A DNA stretch of 64,000 bases. Origin: Jeongeupia sp. HS-3 (GTDB lineage Bacteria > Pseudomonadota > Gammaproteobacteria > Burkholderiales > Chitinibacteraceae). Shown here in pieces: positions 8,419-17,469 of the stretch (within the stretch, counting starts at the first letter, position 1; each line of letters starts with the position of its first letter). Under the pieces are notes generated by a model. It was given only the letters and a program-made list of their open reading frames with translations. It was not told the DNA's origin and made no database searches. Where the stretch lies: positions 1,426,001 through 1,490,000 of the forward strand of contig NZ_AP024094.1 of the NCBI RefSeq assembly GCF_015140455.1, written 5' to 3'. The position numbers and the translations under genes were made by a program.

Positions 8419-8860
8419 TCGTCGCGCGCACCACAACCTGACCGGCACGGTCGAGCACGTCGACATTCACCGGCAGATCGGCGCCATCGTCCCAGGCCGC
8501 TGGCGGCGTCACCGTGGCGATCGCGCGCAAGTCGGTGTCGGCCTTTTTCAGATATTCGACGCTCATGCCCTTGGGTATCCAGCGGTGCGTGGCCGGGATG
8601 GTCACGTCGGTCATGGTGCCGGCGGCGAGCTCGGCCATATTGCACATCGCAATCGCGTGCACGGTACCGATGTGATTGAGTACCTTGCGGCGCTTGGCGA
8701 TCGACAACTCGCAGCGACCCGGTTCAAGTACGGTGAAGCGCGGCGAGATCGAACCGAAGTACGGCGCCTTGAAGCACACCAGTCTCGAAAACAGCCAGCG
8801 CCCGGCCGGCAAACCGGTGCAGCGTTGCCAGAGGCGAAGGATTGCACTGCTGCGAGCCAT
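8387..8860 (-). CDS. DUF4442 hotdog-fold (thioesterase-like) protein
   Basis: A 157-residue protein with the hotdog pattern: a helix-rich N-terminus (LRLWQRCTGLPAGRWLFSRLV), CELSIAKRRKVLNHIGTVHAIAMCNMAELAAG around the central helix, and beta strands to the end. This is the DUF4442 family, related to PaaI-type thioesterases; HIGTVHAIAMCN occupies the position of the catalytic segment. The substrate is unknown. It converges on and overlaps the end of rarD. Confidence 0.8.
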   Translation of the reverse strand: MARSSAILRLWQRCTGLPAGRWLFSRLVCFKAPYFGSISPRFTVLEPGRCELSIAKRRKVLNHIGTVHAIAMCNMAELAAGTMTDVTIPATHRWIPKGMSVEYLKKADTDLRAIATVTPPAAWDDGADLPVNVDVLDRAGQVVVRATITMWVSAKKR

Positions 8861-9037
8861 GAGTTTTCCTTGTTATGGTGAAGTGGGCCAAGCATTGCAC
8901 GGCACTTGGCCAGCGCCGATGCGGGCCGGCATTAATACGTTTGTTTTAAACGATGCCGGCGCAAGCGCACAAGCCGCGTTGCCAGCGGCGATGCGGCGCG
9001 GCACACTCCGCACATTCCCCGTACCGAATTCAATCCC

Positions 9038-9772
9038 ATGCCCGCCATCGACCACCTCGCCGACCATATCCGTCACGCCCACCATATCGCCGTACTATCC
9101 GGCGCCGGCATGAGCACCGAATCGGGGATTCCGGATTTCCGCTCGGCGAACGGCCTGTTCACCGGCAACCGCAGCTTTGCCGACGTGGTGTCGATCGATT
9201 ACTTCATGGACGATGCCGCCGGCTTCTGGGCTGCATTTCGGGAGATTTTCAAGATCAAGCTCGCCGGCGGCTATCAACCCAACGCCGGGCACGCTTTTCT
9301 GGCCGATCTGGAAAAAAACCACGGCAAACGCGTATCGGTACTGACGCAGAATATCGACGGCCTGCACCACAAGGCCGGCAGCGACGAGGTGCTGGAGATG
9401 CACGGCTCGCTGATGGGTGCGACTTGCCTGTTCTGCCACACCGGCCACGATCTGGCCTGGGTACAGCAGCACGACGTGCCGCGCTGCCGCGGCTGCGGCA
9501 TGGTGATCAAGCCCGATGTGGTGCTCTACGGCGAGGCGGTGCCGCTGATCGAACCGGCGTTCGAGCTGGCCACGCAGGCCGATCTGCTGATCGTGATGGG
9601 CTCGTCGCTCGAAGTCGGCCCGGTAAACATGATTCCGCTCGAAGCCCGCCGCGCCGGCGTGCCGACCGCGCTGGTCAATCTGTCGGAAACCCGCTTCGAT
9701 CACGCTTTCGACGTGCGCATCGAAGCCGGTATCGGCGAAACCTGCCGCCGGCTTGCCGATCTGGTCTCTTAG
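9038..9772 (+). CDS. NAD-dependent protein deacylase (Sir2 family)
   Basis: A 244-residue sirtuin. Visible motifs in order: [15 protein letters not shown] (NAD binding), [11 protein letters not shown] with the catalytic His in EMHGSL, two zinc CxxC pairs (CLFC and CRGC), VLYGEAVP and [14 protein letters not shown]. It removes acyl groups from lysines using NAD+. A CobB-like name is reasonable but the subclass is not clear. Its stop (TAG, 9770-9772) lies inside a 10-bp sequence repeated at 11832, marking the edge of the foreign segment. Confidence 0.92.
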   Translation: MPAIDHLADHIRHAHHIAVLSGAGMSTESGIPDFRSANGLFTGNRSFADVVSIDYFMDDAAGFWAAFREIFKIKLAGGYQPNAGHAFLADLEKNHGKRVSVLTQNIDGLHHKAGSDEVLEMHGSLMGATCLFCHTGHDLAWVQQHDVPRCRGCGMVIKPDVVLYGEAVPLIEPAFELATQADLLIVMGSSLEVGPVNMIPLEARRAGVPTALVNLSETRFDHAFDVRIEAGIGETCRRLADLVS

Positions 9773-9957
9773 AGCCTGATCCCTAGCTCTTCATCGCCTT
9801 GATCCAGCGCTTCACACGCTGCATCGCAAGGCGATGAAACTACGCTGGATAATTTCGAGCCAGCTTCTAAGATCAACCCCAAGACGAGGCCCGCACTCCG
9901 CTAATCTACGCTGCGTAGATGTACCGAATGTTCTGACGACGGACAGGGGAGAAATAC

Positions 9958-11688
9958 ATGGGACGGGCATTGAAGCTGGCTGTAGCGATGCTGTCGATGG
10001 GCCTGAGCGCTCCAGTCTTTTCGGCCCAGCAAACGGAAAGCGTTCGGCCGGTGGACGTCGAGATCAACAAGCTCGACTGGGAAGGAGATCGCCTGAAGAA
10101 AGCCGGGCAATATGACGCAGCGATCGCCGTCACACACAAAGCATTGCAGCTGGCGGAGGGGGCGGATGGCGCAAACTCGGAACGGGTCGGCCACTTCCTC
10201 ACCCGAATCGGTTCGCTCTCGCTCTCCAAGGGCGACCGCATCAGTGCCCAGGCCGCCTATAAGCGCGCGTTCGCGATCTTTGAGCAGAAATACGGCCAGC
10301 GTCTGCCGGCATGGAGCTGCTACATTCCCGCGTTGCTTGCCAGCCTGTCCGATAGCCTCCCCGAACTCGATGCCAAGATCGCCTATTACGAGCGCGGGGT
10401 CGCCTGTTACGAAGCGACGCCCAAGCCCGGCAACGCCAATGCGGTCGAGGCCGCGTACCAGCTTGCCTATTATTATCGCTACCGGACGGAACGCACCGAT
10501 CTGATGGCCAAGGCCGCTCCGCTTCTCGATCGCTGGATCCTGATCGCCGTGCGCGACCTGGGGCCGGATCGGTACGAGGTCGCCCGGCTGCTGCGTGGGC
10601 GCTCCGCGATCTATGCCGCGGGCGGCGATACCACCAACGCGCGGGCACTCCGCCTGCGCGCGCTTGACGTCCTGTCGAGAGGGCCGGGACCAGCAAAGGG
10701 CGACAAGACCAAGCTGAAAGAGGAAGGACAGGTATTGCTGTCGCTAATGGACATGTATCGCGGGAGCAATTTCGATGAAGCCTATGTCGGCTATCAGGCA
10801 CGCTATGCGGCGGTGCTGGAGCAGACCGAAGGGCCGGCGAGCAGGCTGACGATCTCGGCACGCGAGCAACTGGCTTATCTGCGAGAACAATTCCCCAACT
10901 GGCGCCCGCCGTCCGAGGCTGCGCCTGCGCCGACTCCCGCGCCCGTTCGCCAGGCCGCCGTACCGGCGCCGGTCAAGCCATCCCCGGAACCGGCCGGAAC
11001 ACCACAGGCGCGGAGGCTGACGCCAAAGGACGCGGTGCTCAAGGCGCCGAAGGGCTATGAGCATATCAAGCCGGCACAGATGTATTCGATCAGCATCGAC
11101 GCGCTTGGCGATCCGCGATGGATCGTGGCGGGCTCGAAAGCCGAAGCGATGCAGATCGGGAACCGGATGTACGGCTTCTATGATCGCTTCAACGGCTGCA
11201 TGAGTCATTGCCCGGACACGATCGCGCTCGAATTCGGCTGGGTCGCGATCATCCAGGCGTTCCGGCCGGGAAACCCGAATCTGCGAGGCGATACGCGCAA
11301 GTTCGGCGTCTATGTCGCCTATGGCGCCACGTCGCGGCAGACCGCCATCGACGGCGCGCTGGCCGAATATCGCGCGAAACGCGGAAGCGACGGACCGATC
11401 GCGCAGTCGATCCGCGTCGGTTTGGTGTCGGCACTCGACTGGCCGGCAATCGAAGCGAAATTCAACCGGACAGCGAAGGTCGGCAGCATCCCCAATATGG
11501 ATGAGCTGAACTACAGGACCTTTTGCGACTGGGGGAATGTCCGGGAGCCCGACGGCAGGATAGGCCCCAACATGAACGCCGAGCCGACGACGGGCAATCT
11601 GGATCAGGATCCGGCCTGCCGAAACGATTACCGGCCCGGCGAGAAGCTTCCGTCGCTGGTGCTGACAACGGCTCGCCCGGCCCGCTGA
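9958..11688 (+). CDS. Exported TPR-type protein of unknown function
   Basis: A 576-residue protein with a signal peptide (MGRALKLAVAMLSMGLSAPVFSA). Residues about 35-300 are helical TPR-like repeats (GDRLKKAGQYDAAIAVTHKALQ; GDRISAQAAYKRAFAIFEQKYG). A proline/alanine linker follows (residues ~318-346), then a C-terminal domain starting near KGYEHIKPAQMYSISID with cysteines in NGCMSHCPD, FCDWGN and DPACRN, perhaps disulphide-linked. I do not recognise that domain. The start follows GGGGAGAAATAC. It reads like an alphaproteobacterial gene (inference), and its neighbourhood holds gene debris, so recent transfer is likely. Confidence 0.7.
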   Translation: MGRALKLAVAMLSMGLSAPVFSAQQTESVRPVDVEINKLDWEGDRLKKAGQYDAAIAVTHKALQLAEGADGANSERVGHFLTRIGSLSLSKGDRISAQAAYKRAFAIFEQKYGQRLPAWSCYIPALLASLSDSLPELDAKIAYYERGVACYEATPKPGNANAVEAAYQLAYYYRYRTERTDLMAKAAPLLDRWILIAVRDLGPDRYEVARLLRGRSAIYAAGGDTTNARALRLRALDVLSRGPGPAKGDKTKLKEEGQVLLSLMDMYRGSNFDEAYVGYQARYAAVLEQTEGPASRLTISAREQLAYLREQFPNWRPPSEAAPAPTPAPVRQAAVPAPVKPSPEPAGTPQARRLTPKDAVLKAPKGYEHIKPAQMYSISIDALGDPRWIVAGSKAEAMQIGNRMYGFYDRFNGCMSHCPDTIALEFGWVAIIQAFRPGNPNLRGDTRKFGVYVAYGATSRQTAIDGALAEYRAKRGSDGPIAQSIRVGLVSALDWPAIEAKFNRTAKVGSIPNMDELNYRTFCDWGNVREPDGRIGPNMNAEPTTGNLDQDPACRNDYRPGEKLPSLVLTTARPAR

Positions 11689-11689
11689 T

Positions 11690-11830
11690 GCCGAAGATCA
11701 CACTGCTTTCAGTGCCTCCTCGACATCGGGCGATCAGGTCCTCGACGCCGATCGAAATGCGCACCAGCTCGTCGGTGATGCCGAGCGCCTTCCTGCGTGC
11801 ATCGGGAGCCGAGAGCTGATTTCGAATCAG
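11690..11830 (-). pseudogene. C-terminal remnant of a Cys/Met-metabolism PLP enzyme
   Basis: On the minus strand the codons read LSAPDARRKALGITDELV, then RISIGVED and LIAR. After a shift of frame they continue DVEEALKAV and stop at TGA near 11699. This is the usual end of MetZ/MetY/cystathionine gamma-synthase proteins (GIxDxLVRxSVGxED...). No upstream part of the enzyme is present; the fragment stops near the CTCTTAGAGC repeat. It is debris carried with, or left beside, the TPR gene. Confidence 0.7.
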
Positions 11831-11837
11831 ACTCTTA

Positions 11838-11870
11838 GAGCGCTAATGCCCCAAGGGCATTAACCGCTCC
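11838..11870. terminator. Stem-loop downstream of nsrR
   Basis: GAGCG, TAATGCCC, loop CAA, GGGCATTA and CGCTC form a nested hairpin directly after the nsrR stop (minus strand). No T-tract follows, so it may stabilise the mRNA end rather than terminate. Confidence 0.5.
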
Positions 11871-12328
11871 TAGTCGCGACGGGTGATGCTGGCGGGGTCG
11901 ATGCCGAACACCTGCGCCAGCGGCGCCGGCTGCTGCAACAGGTCCGCCAGCGTATGGCGGCCGAGTTCGGCATAGAACGCTTCCTGCGCATCGCGCAACA
12001 GCCCGGTCAGCCGGCACACGCCGCCGATCCGGCATCGCGAGTGCGCGCGATCGAAACACTCGACCAGCACATCGTTGGTTTCGGTCAGCCGTACCAGTTC
12101 GCCCAGATTGATACCGGCCGGATCGCGCGCCAGCCGCATGCCGCCACCCTTGCCGCGTTGCGTCGCCAGATAGCCGTGCTGGCTAAGGAAATGCACCACT
12201 TTCATCAGATGGTTCGAGGAGATCGCGTAGGCATCGGCCAGCTCGGCAATCGTCACCAGGCGCTCGCGCGCCAAGCCGGTGTACATCAACACCCTGAGAC
12301 TGTAGTCGGTAAATAGCGTGAGTTTCAT
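11870..12328 (-). CDS. nsrR: Rrf2-family NO-sensing repressor NsrR
   Basis: A 152-residue Rrf2 regulator: MKLTLFTDYSLRVLMY, helix-turn-helix VTIAELADAYAISSNHLMKVVHFLSQ, wing QRGKGGGMRLA. Three cysteines lie as ECFDRAHSRCRIGGVCRL, the NsrR arrangement that holds an iron-sulphur cluster; NO destroys the cluster and relieves repression. It is divergent from the MIP18-like/NnrS-like genes and stands beside norVW. Two NsrR-like boxes fill the 83-base gap to the divergent gene, implying autoregulation. Confidence 0.88.
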   Translation of the reverse strand: MKLTLFTDYSLRVLMYTGLARERLVTIAELADAYAISSNHLMKVVHFLSQHGYLATQRGKGGGMRLARDPAGINLGELVRLTETNDVLVECFDRAHSRCRIGGVCRLTGLLRDAQEAFYAELGRHTLADLLQQPAPLAQVFGIDPASITRRD

Positions 12329-12351
12329 AAGGTGTATTTTACATATTGATT
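12329..12351. promoter_or_regulatory. NsrR-like operator A
   Basis: AAGGTGTATTT, one base, then ACATATTGATT: the first half fits the NsrR half-site AAGATGYATTT in 10 of 11 positions. It abuts the nsrR start codon, suitable for autorepression. Confidence 0.55.
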
Positions 12352-12374
12352 TACAAAACGTCGCCGTGATAAAT

Positions 12375-12397
12375 TTGATGCATCAAAAATACACCTT
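12375..12397. promoter_or_regulatory. NsrR-like operator B
   Basis: Read on the minus strand this is AAGGTGTATTT, one base, then TGATGCATCAA; the second half keeps the ATGCATC core. It overlaps a perfect 14-bp palindrome TTTGATGCATCAAA (12374-12387) and lies 15 bases before the ATG at 12412. Confidence 0.6.
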
Positions 12398-12411
12398 AAA
12401 GGTGAGCGGCG

Positions 12412-12726
12412 ATGCAGCTATCCACCCAGCAGATCTTTGCCGCGCTTGCGAACGTCATTGATCCGGAAGTCGGCGAAGACATCGTCGCGATCGGGCTGAT
12501 CTACGACGTTGCCGTGACCGCCAGCACCATCACGGTGGCGATGACCATGACCTCCCCCGCTTGCCCGATGGGCGAATTGATCCTCGATGAAGTCCGGCAT
12601 GCGCTGGGGGAAATCGCCCCCGCCGGCATGACGATCAACGTCGATCTGGTCTGGGAGCCGGTGTGGACGCCGGCCCGGATGTCTCCGGCGCTGCGGCAGC
12701 GTTTCGGCTGGAAGGATGGCGAATGA
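12412..12726 (+). CDS. MIP18/DUF59-family metal-sulphur cluster assembly protein
   Basis: A 104-residue protein with the MIP18 signature DPEVGEDIVAIGLIYDVAV...MTMTSPACPMGELILDEVRHAL...VDLVWEPVWTPARMSP. The cysteine in SPACPM is the conserved residue tied to Fe-S assembly in SufT/PaaD-like proteins. Beside nsrR it may help repair NO-damaged clusters (inference). Its TGA overlaps the next ATG (ATGA), so the two genes are translationally coupled. Confidence 0.85.
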   Translation: MQLSTQQIFAALANVIDPEVGEDIVAIGLIYDVAVTASTITVAMTMTSPACPMGELILDEVRHALGEIAPAGMTINVDLVWEPVWTPARMSPALRQRFGWKDGE

Positions 12727-13757
12727 AACGGCCGCTCATATTGCTTGCGCTGCCACCGTTGCTGTATCTGGCGGTGAGTGGTGGCCTGCTGCGGCTCGGC
12801 GCAACGCTGCCGACCAGCATCGGTGCAATCGCCTGGCATGGTTTCGTGATGATAGGCGGCGTATTCGGCGGGCTGATCGCGCTGGAACGCGCGGTGGCCT
12901 TCAAGCAGGCGTGGGCGTGGCTGGCTCCGCTGGCAGCCTTTGCCGGTGGCGTGCTCTTGCTATGCAATCGCCTTGAAGGCGCATGGGCGATAACGCTCGC
13001 CAGCGCCTTGCTCACGGTGGTGACGCTACTGATCTGGCGCAAGCAACCGCAGCACTTCACCCTGTTACTTGGCATTGCCGCGGCCTGTTGGCTGATCGGC
13101 AATCTGCTGTGGCTTGCCGCCTTTGAGGTCAACACCGTGCTCGGCTGGTGGACGGCGTTTCTGGTTTTGACCATCGCCGCCGAGCGACTCGAACTCTCCC
13201 GCCTGACGCCACGGCCGCGCGGGGCCGAGGCCGCCTTTACCCTGCTGACCATCGCGCTGCTGTGCGGGCTGGCGCTGGTGCAGGCCTGGCTGATTGCGCT
13301 AGCGCAGTTGCTGCTGGCGGCCTGGCTGGCCCGCTTCGATGTTGCCCGCCATACCGTCAAGGCACGCGGCTTACCGCGCTACATCGCAGTCTGCCTGCTC
13401 TCGGGCTATGGCTGGCTCGCACTCGGCGCCGTGACCTTGTGGATCAACGGCGGTTATCTCGGTGGCGGCTACGACGATATCGCGCTGCACGCGGTGCTGG
13501 TCGGCTTTGTGATGGCCATGGTGTTCGGCCATGCGCCCATCATCCTGCCGGCGGTGACCGGGCTGCGGGTTCGCTATCAGCCGGTGTTTTACTTGCCGCT
13601 ACTGCTGCTGCAGCTGGGACTGCTGGCCCGCGTTATCGGCAGCATGGTCAGCCATCCATCACTACTGCTGCATGGCGGCTACCTCAACGCGCTGGCGCTA
13701 CTCGGCTTCGTGCTCACACTCGCCATGTGTATTCAGCGCGGTCGCAGCACACGCTGA
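12723..13757 (+). CDS. NnrS-like polytopic membrane protein
   Basis: A 344-residue protein with about ten to twelve membrane segments. IAWHGFVMIGGVFGGLIALERAVA, WINGGYLGGGYDDIALHAVLVGFVMAMVFGHAPIILPAVTG and its histidines (AWHGF, LHAVLVGF, FGHAPI) match the NnrS-like haem/copper membrane family that accompanies denitrification and NO defence. The start overlaps the MIP18 stop by four bases. It most likely belongs to the NsrR regulon with its neighbour. Confidence 0.75.
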   Translation: MKRPLILLALPPLLYLAVSGGLLRLGATLPTSIGAIAWHGFVMIGGVFGGLIALERAVAFKQAWAWLAPLAAFAGGVLLLCNRLEGAWAITLASALLTVVTLLIWRKQPQHFTLLLGIAAACWLIGNLLWLAAFEVNTVLGWWTAFLVLTIAAERLELSRLTPRPRGAEAAFTLLTIALLCGLALVQAWLIALAQLLLAAWLARFDVARHTVKARGLPRYIAVCLLSGYGWLALGAVTLWINGGYLGGGYDDIALHAVLVGFVMAMVFGHAPIILPAVTGLRVRYQPVFYLPLLLLQLGLLARVIGSMVSHPSLLLHGGYLNALALLGFVLTLAMCIQRGRSTR

Positions 13758-13811
13758 TTTTTCGACATGAACGCCGACGGGGCGCGGTCTCATGTCTTTT
13801 ACTCGCCCTTA

Positions 13812-13834
13812 AAGATGTATTTTTTATACATTAA
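13812..13834 (+). promoter_or_regulatory. NsrR-like operator before norV
   Basis: AAGATGTATTT, one base, TTATACATTAA: the left half fits the NsrR half-site perfectly and the right half keeps the ATACAT core. It ends 23 bases before the norV ATG, where binding would block transcription. Confidence 0.7.
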
Positions 13835-13857
13835 TAATGTATCAGAGAGGCTTTACG

Positions 13858-15249
13858 ATGGGATTCCAGGTCAAAAACAACATTCGCTGGGTGGGCAAAC
13901 AGGATTGGGAACTGCGTGAATTTCACGGCAGCGAATACAGCACCCACCGCGGTTCGAGCTACAACAGCTATCTGATCCAGGAAGAAAAGGTCGCGCTGAT
14001 CGATACCGTCTGGGCGCCGTATGCCGACGAGTTCGTCGCCAATCTGGCCAAGGAGATCGACCTCGACAAGATCGACTACATCATCGCCAACCACGGCGAG
14101 ATCGACCACAGCGGCGCGCTGCCGGCGCTGATGGCGCGCATTCCGGGCACGCCGATCTACTGCACCGAGAACGGCGTCAAATCGCTCAAGGGCCATTACC
14201 ACCAGGACTGGAACTTCAAGGTGGTGAAAACCGGTGATTCGCTTGATCTGGGCAACGGCAAGCAGCTGGTCTTCGTCGAAATGCCGATGCTGCACTGGCC
14301 GGACAGCATGGCCACCTACATGACCGGCGACGCGGTGCTGTTCAGCAACGACGCCTTCGGCCAGCACTACGCCAGCGCGCAGATGTTCAACGACCTGTGC
14401 GACCAGAACGAGCTGTACGAGGAGTGCATCAAGTACTACGCCAACATCCTCACGCCGTTCAGCCCGCTGGTGACGCGCAAGATCGAGGAAGTACTGTCGC
14501 TGAAGCTGCCGATCGACATGATCGCCACCAGCCACGGCATCATCTGGCGCGACAATCCGACGCAGATCGTCGAACAGTATTTGAAGTGGGCCGACAACTA
14601 TCAGGAAGACCAGATCACGCTGATCTACGACACCATGTGGAACGGCACGCGGATGATGGCCGACGCGATCGCCGAGGGCATCCGCGCCGTTGATGCCAAT
14701 GTGGTGATCAAGCTGTTCAATCTGTCGAATACCGACAAGAACGATGTACTGACCCACGTATTCAAGTCCAAGGCCATCCTCGTCGGCAGCCCGACGATCA
14801 ACAACGTGATGCTGCCGCACGTCGCCGCGCTGCTTGAGGACATGGAAGGCCTGCGCTTTCGCGGCAAGACCGCTGCAGCATTCGGCACCCACGGCTGGAG
14901 CGGCGGCGCGGTCGCGCGGATCGCCAAGCGCCTTGGCGAGGCCGGCTTCAAGGTCATCAACGACGGCATCACCGCCGAATGGCGCCCGACCGATGACGCC
15001 CTTGCCGACGCGGTCGAGTTCGGCAAGCGTTTTGCCGCCACGCTGGCTGCGCCCGAGGTCGAAGCCAGCAGCGACTGTGGCTGCCAGAGCAGCGGCAAGA
15101 TGCGCTGCAAAACCTGCTCGTGGATCTACGACCCGGCCTTGGGCGACGCCAATCAGGGCGTCGCCGCCGGTACCACCTGGGCCGACGTGCCGGACAGCTT
15201 CCTGTGCCCGACCTGCTTCATGGGCAAGAGCGACTTCATCCCGGCCTGA
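13858..15249 (+). CDS. norV: Anaerobic nitric oxide reductase flavorubredoxin
   Basis: A 463-residue three-part protein. The N-terminal metallo-beta-lactamase-like diiron domain has [14 protein letters not shown] (H-x-E-x-D-H). The flavodoxin domain has [18 protein letters not shown] and [11 protein letters not shown]. The C-terminal rubredoxin has [10 protein letters not shown]...CPTC. It reduces NO to N2O, with electrons from NADH via NorW. I chose the ATG at 13858 (after AGAGAGG) rather than 13837. Regulation here appears to be by NsrR, not NorR: no norR gene is seen nearby. Confidence 0.93.
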   Translation: MGFQVKNNIRWVGKQDWELREFHGSEYSTHRGSSYNSYLIQEEKVALIDTVWAPYADEFVANLAKEIDLDKIDYIIANHGEIDHSGALPALMARIPGTPIYCTENGVKSLKGHYHQDWNFKVVKTGDSLDLGNGKQLVFVEMPMLHWPDSMATYMTGDAVLFSNDAFGQHYASAQMFNDLCDQNELYEECIKYYANILTPFSPLVTRKIEEVLSLKLPIDMIATSHGIIWRDNPTQIVEQYLKWADNYQEDQITLIYDTMWNGTRMMADAIAEGIRAVDANVVIKLFNLSNTDKNDVLTHVFKSKAILVGSPTINNVMLPHVAALLEDMEGLRFRGKTAAAFGTHGWSGGAVARIAKRLGEAGFKVINDGITAEWRPTDDALADAVEFGKRFAATLAAPEVEASSDCGCQSSGKMRCKTCSWIYDPALGDANQGVAAGTTWADVPDSFLCPTCFMGKSDFIPA

Positions 15250-15268
15250 ACGCCCTGCCTGACCCGAA

Positions 15269-15286
15269 GGGCCGGTACGCCGGCCC
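15269..15286 (+). other. Intercistronic hairpin norV-norW
   Basis: GGGCCGG-TACG-CCGGCCC, a 7-bp stem with a stable TACG tetraloop and no T-tract, lies in the 60-base gap. It may set the relative amounts of norV and norW mRNA. Confidence 0.6.
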
Positions 15287-15309
15287 GATCACCGAACAGA
15301 GGAAACACG

Positions 15310-16443
15310 ATGAACCGCCCCATCGTCATCATCGGCAGCGGTCATGCCGGCTATACGCTGGCTCGCGCCTACCGCCGGCTGAACCAGACCCGGCCCGTCG
15401 TCATCGTCACCGAAGACGATGGCGCCGATTACCCCAAACCGCAGCTCAGCCACGGCTTCGGCAATGGCGCCAGTGCCGAGCGGCTGATCCGCCAGAGTGC
15501 GGCCGGCATCGCAGCCGAGCTCAAGGTGATGATCTGCGCTCATACCACGGTGCTGGGCATCGATTTCGACGCGCAGCTGGTCCGCCTCGAGCAGCGCAGC
15601 ATTCCCTATGGCGAGCTGGTGTTCGCCGTGGGCGCGCAGGCCTACATCCCGCCGATGGCCGGCAACGCACTCGATCAGATGCTGACCCTCAACACACTGC
15701 AGGACTACCGACGCTACCGCGAACAGCTGGAACACAGCCGGCATGTGCTGGTGATCGGCGGCGGACTGATCGGCACCGAAGTCGCCCACGACATCGCCCG
15801 CCACAAGCGCGTGAGTCTGGTCGATGTGAACGACCGCCTGCTGTCGAAACTGGTGCCTCCCATCGTCAGCACGCAACTGCAGGCCGAACTGGCCGATGTG
15901 GATTTCCATTTCAATACCTCGGTCAAGGCGATCAACCGGGTCGATGGCCACTTGCGCGCAACGCTGGCCAATGGTGACATCCTCACGGTGGATACCGTCG
16001 TTTGCGCCGCCGGGCTGCGCCCCCGACTGGAACTGGCGCAAGCGCTGGACACCAGGACGGGCATCGTCGTCGACGATCACCTGCGTACCTCGCAAGCCCA
16101 TGTCCATGCGCTGGGCGACTGTGCCGAGATCGACGGCAAGGTCTTGCCCTATCTGCAGCCGATCACCCTGTCGGCCAACGCGCTGGCGCAGACCCTGGCC
16201 GGCACGCCCACTCCGGTGCGCTTCGGCCCCATGCCGGTGGCGGTGAAAACACCGCGCTACCCGATTCAGCTGGGCGGCGTGACGTGCGGTGAGCTGGAAT
16301 GGGAGATCAATGAGGATGAAACGGGGCTCACCGCCAAAGCCACGCAGCAAGGCGAGATGGTCGGCTATGTGACCGGCGGCACGCACAACGGCTTCCGGCT
16401 GTTGTCGCAGCTGCCGCGCGGCGAGGTCAGGCGCGGTATTTGA
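15310..16443 (+). CDS. norW: Flavorubredoxin reductase NorW
   Basis: A 377-residue NAD(P)H/FAD oxidoreductase. IVIIGSGHAGYTLA is the FAD-binding Rossmann motif, VLVIGGGLIGTEVAHDIA the NAD-binding motif, and VHALGDCAEIDG the second FAD contact. The sequence is of the rubredoxin-reductase type and follows norV. It passes electrons from NADH to the rubredoxin domain of NorV. Its last 17 bases overlap the convergent thioesterase gene. Confidence 0.9.
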   Translation: MNRPIVIIGSGHAGYTLARAYRRLNQTRPVVIVTEDDGADYPKPQLSHGFGNGASAERLIRQSAAGIAAELKVMICAHTTVLGIDFDAQLVRLEQRSIPYGELVFAVGAQAYIPPMAGNALDQMLTLNTLQDYRRYREQLEHSRHVLVIGGGLIGTEVAHDIARHKRVSLVDVNDRLLSKLVPPIVSTQLQAELADVDFHFNTSVKAINRVDGHLRATLANGDILTVDTVVCAAGLRPRLELAQALDTRTGIVVDDHLRTSQAHVHALGDCAEIDGKVLPYLQPITLSANALAQTLAGTPTPVRFGPMPVAVKTPRYPIQLGGVTCGELEWEINEDETGLTAKATQQGEMVGYVTGGTHNGFRLLSQLPRGEVRRGI

Positions 16444-16819
16444 ACGCGCCTTGCGCCGTGGCGATCAGCGTACCGGCTTCATCGATCACCTCGGCCTGCG
16501 TGTAATAGATCGTCCGGCCGCCACCGGTGCGCCTGGCCGTGACGGTCAGACGCCCTTCGCGCGCGGCGGCGACGTAGTTGATCGCCAGCGATAGCGTCAC
16601 CGCGTGCCGTGGCGGCGCATCCGGCGGCACGTGAAGTCCGGCGTAGCCCGACGCCACGTCGAGCAAGGTCGCAAGTACGCCGCCATGCACCATCGCCTGC
16701 CGGTTCAGGTGATCCGGCCGTACGGTCATGCAAAACTCGGCATAATCCAGCGACCAAGCAATCAGTTCGATGCCGAGCAGCGCAATGAACGGATTATCGA
16801 CGTTGTCGTGGGCTTCCAT
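16427..16819 (-). CDS. PaaI-family thioesterase
   Basis: A 130-residue hotdog-fold protein: ALLGIELIAWSLDYAEFCMTV, NRQAMVHGGVLATLLDVASGYAG (the HGG active-site motif), LSLAINYVAAAREGRLTVTARRTGGGRTIYYTQAEV. These match PaaI-type acyl-CoA thioesterases. Its ATG overlaps the LysE stop by one base (TGATG), so the two are coupled, and it overlaps norW tail to tail. Confidence 0.88.
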   Translation of the reverse strand: MEAHDNVDNPFIALLGIELIAWSLDYAEFCMTVRPDHLNRQAMVHGGVLATLLDVASGYAGLHVPPDAPPRHAVTLSLAINYVAAAREGRLTVTARRTGGGRTIYYTQAEVIDEAGTLIATAQGAFKYRA

Positions 16820-17469
16820 CAGCGGCTCACGATCAGCCGCAGCCCGAGCGCGATAAAGATCGTCCCGGCGATCCGATCGAGCCACAAGCCGGCGCAAGGC
16901 CAGCGGTTCAGCCACTGGCCGACGGCACCGGAGAAATAGCCAAGCAGCCCGAACAGCAACGCCGCCTGTACGGTAAACAGCAACCCCAGCTGCGCGGTCT
17001 GCCATCCGACGCCGCCACGTGCGACCACAACAAACTGCGGCAGGAAGGCGAGAAAAAACAGCACCACCTTGGGGTTGATCACATTGGCGAGCAAGCCTTT
17101 GCAGAACAAGCGCCGCAAGGACTCCGCCGGCGCCTGCCGGCCATCAACGCGCGCGTTGCCACGGCTGCGCAGCGCCTGAATCCCCAGCCAGACCAGATAA
17201 AGCCCGCCACAGATTTTCAGTGCCATGAAGGCCGGCGCCGAAGCGGCAATCAGCGCGCTGATTCCGAGCGCGGCCAGCAGCGTATGGCTGAGACAACCGA
17301 GCGCACATCCCAAGCCGAACACCATGCCCTGCCTGCGCCCGCGCGAAATACCGGTGCCCAGCACCATCAGATTGTCCGGTCCTGGCGATGCGGTAATCAG
17401 CATCGCGGCAGCGAGAAAACCAAGGAACTGTTCAGGGGAAAGCAGCACGGGCAGCTCCGCTCTGTGCAT
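16819..17469 (-). CDS. LysE/RhtB-family exporter
   Basis: A 216-residue inner-membrane protein with six hydrophobic segments. ITASPGPDNLMVLGTGISRGRRQGMVFGLG is the LysE family signature, and KGLLANVINPKVVLFFLAFLPQFV the second conserved block. Such proteins export amino acids or related metabolites. The ATG at 17469 gives MHRAELPVLLSPEQFLGF, close to the family start. The gene is coupled to the downstream thioesterase. Confidence 0.88.
   Translation of the reverse strand: MHRAELPVLLSPEQFLGFLAAAMLITASPGPDNLMVLGTGISRGRRQGMVFGLGCALGCLSHTLLAALGISALIAASAPAFMALKICGGLYLVWLGIQALRSRGNARVDGRQAPAESLRRLFCKGLLANVINPKVVLFFLAFLPQFVVVARGGVGWQTAQLGLLFTVQAALLFGLLGYFSGAVGQWLNRWPCAGLWLDRIAGTIFIALGLRLIVSR

Larger units (their letters stand above)
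9766..11841. repeat. Direct repeat CTCTTAGAGC flanking a foreign-looking segment
   Basis: CTCTTAGAGC occurs at 9766-9775, across the sirtuin stop codon, and again at 11832-11841. Between the copies lie the TPR gene and a degraded PLP-enzyme tail. A target duplication from an old insertion would look like this, but a 10-bp match can arise by chance. Confidence 0.35.
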
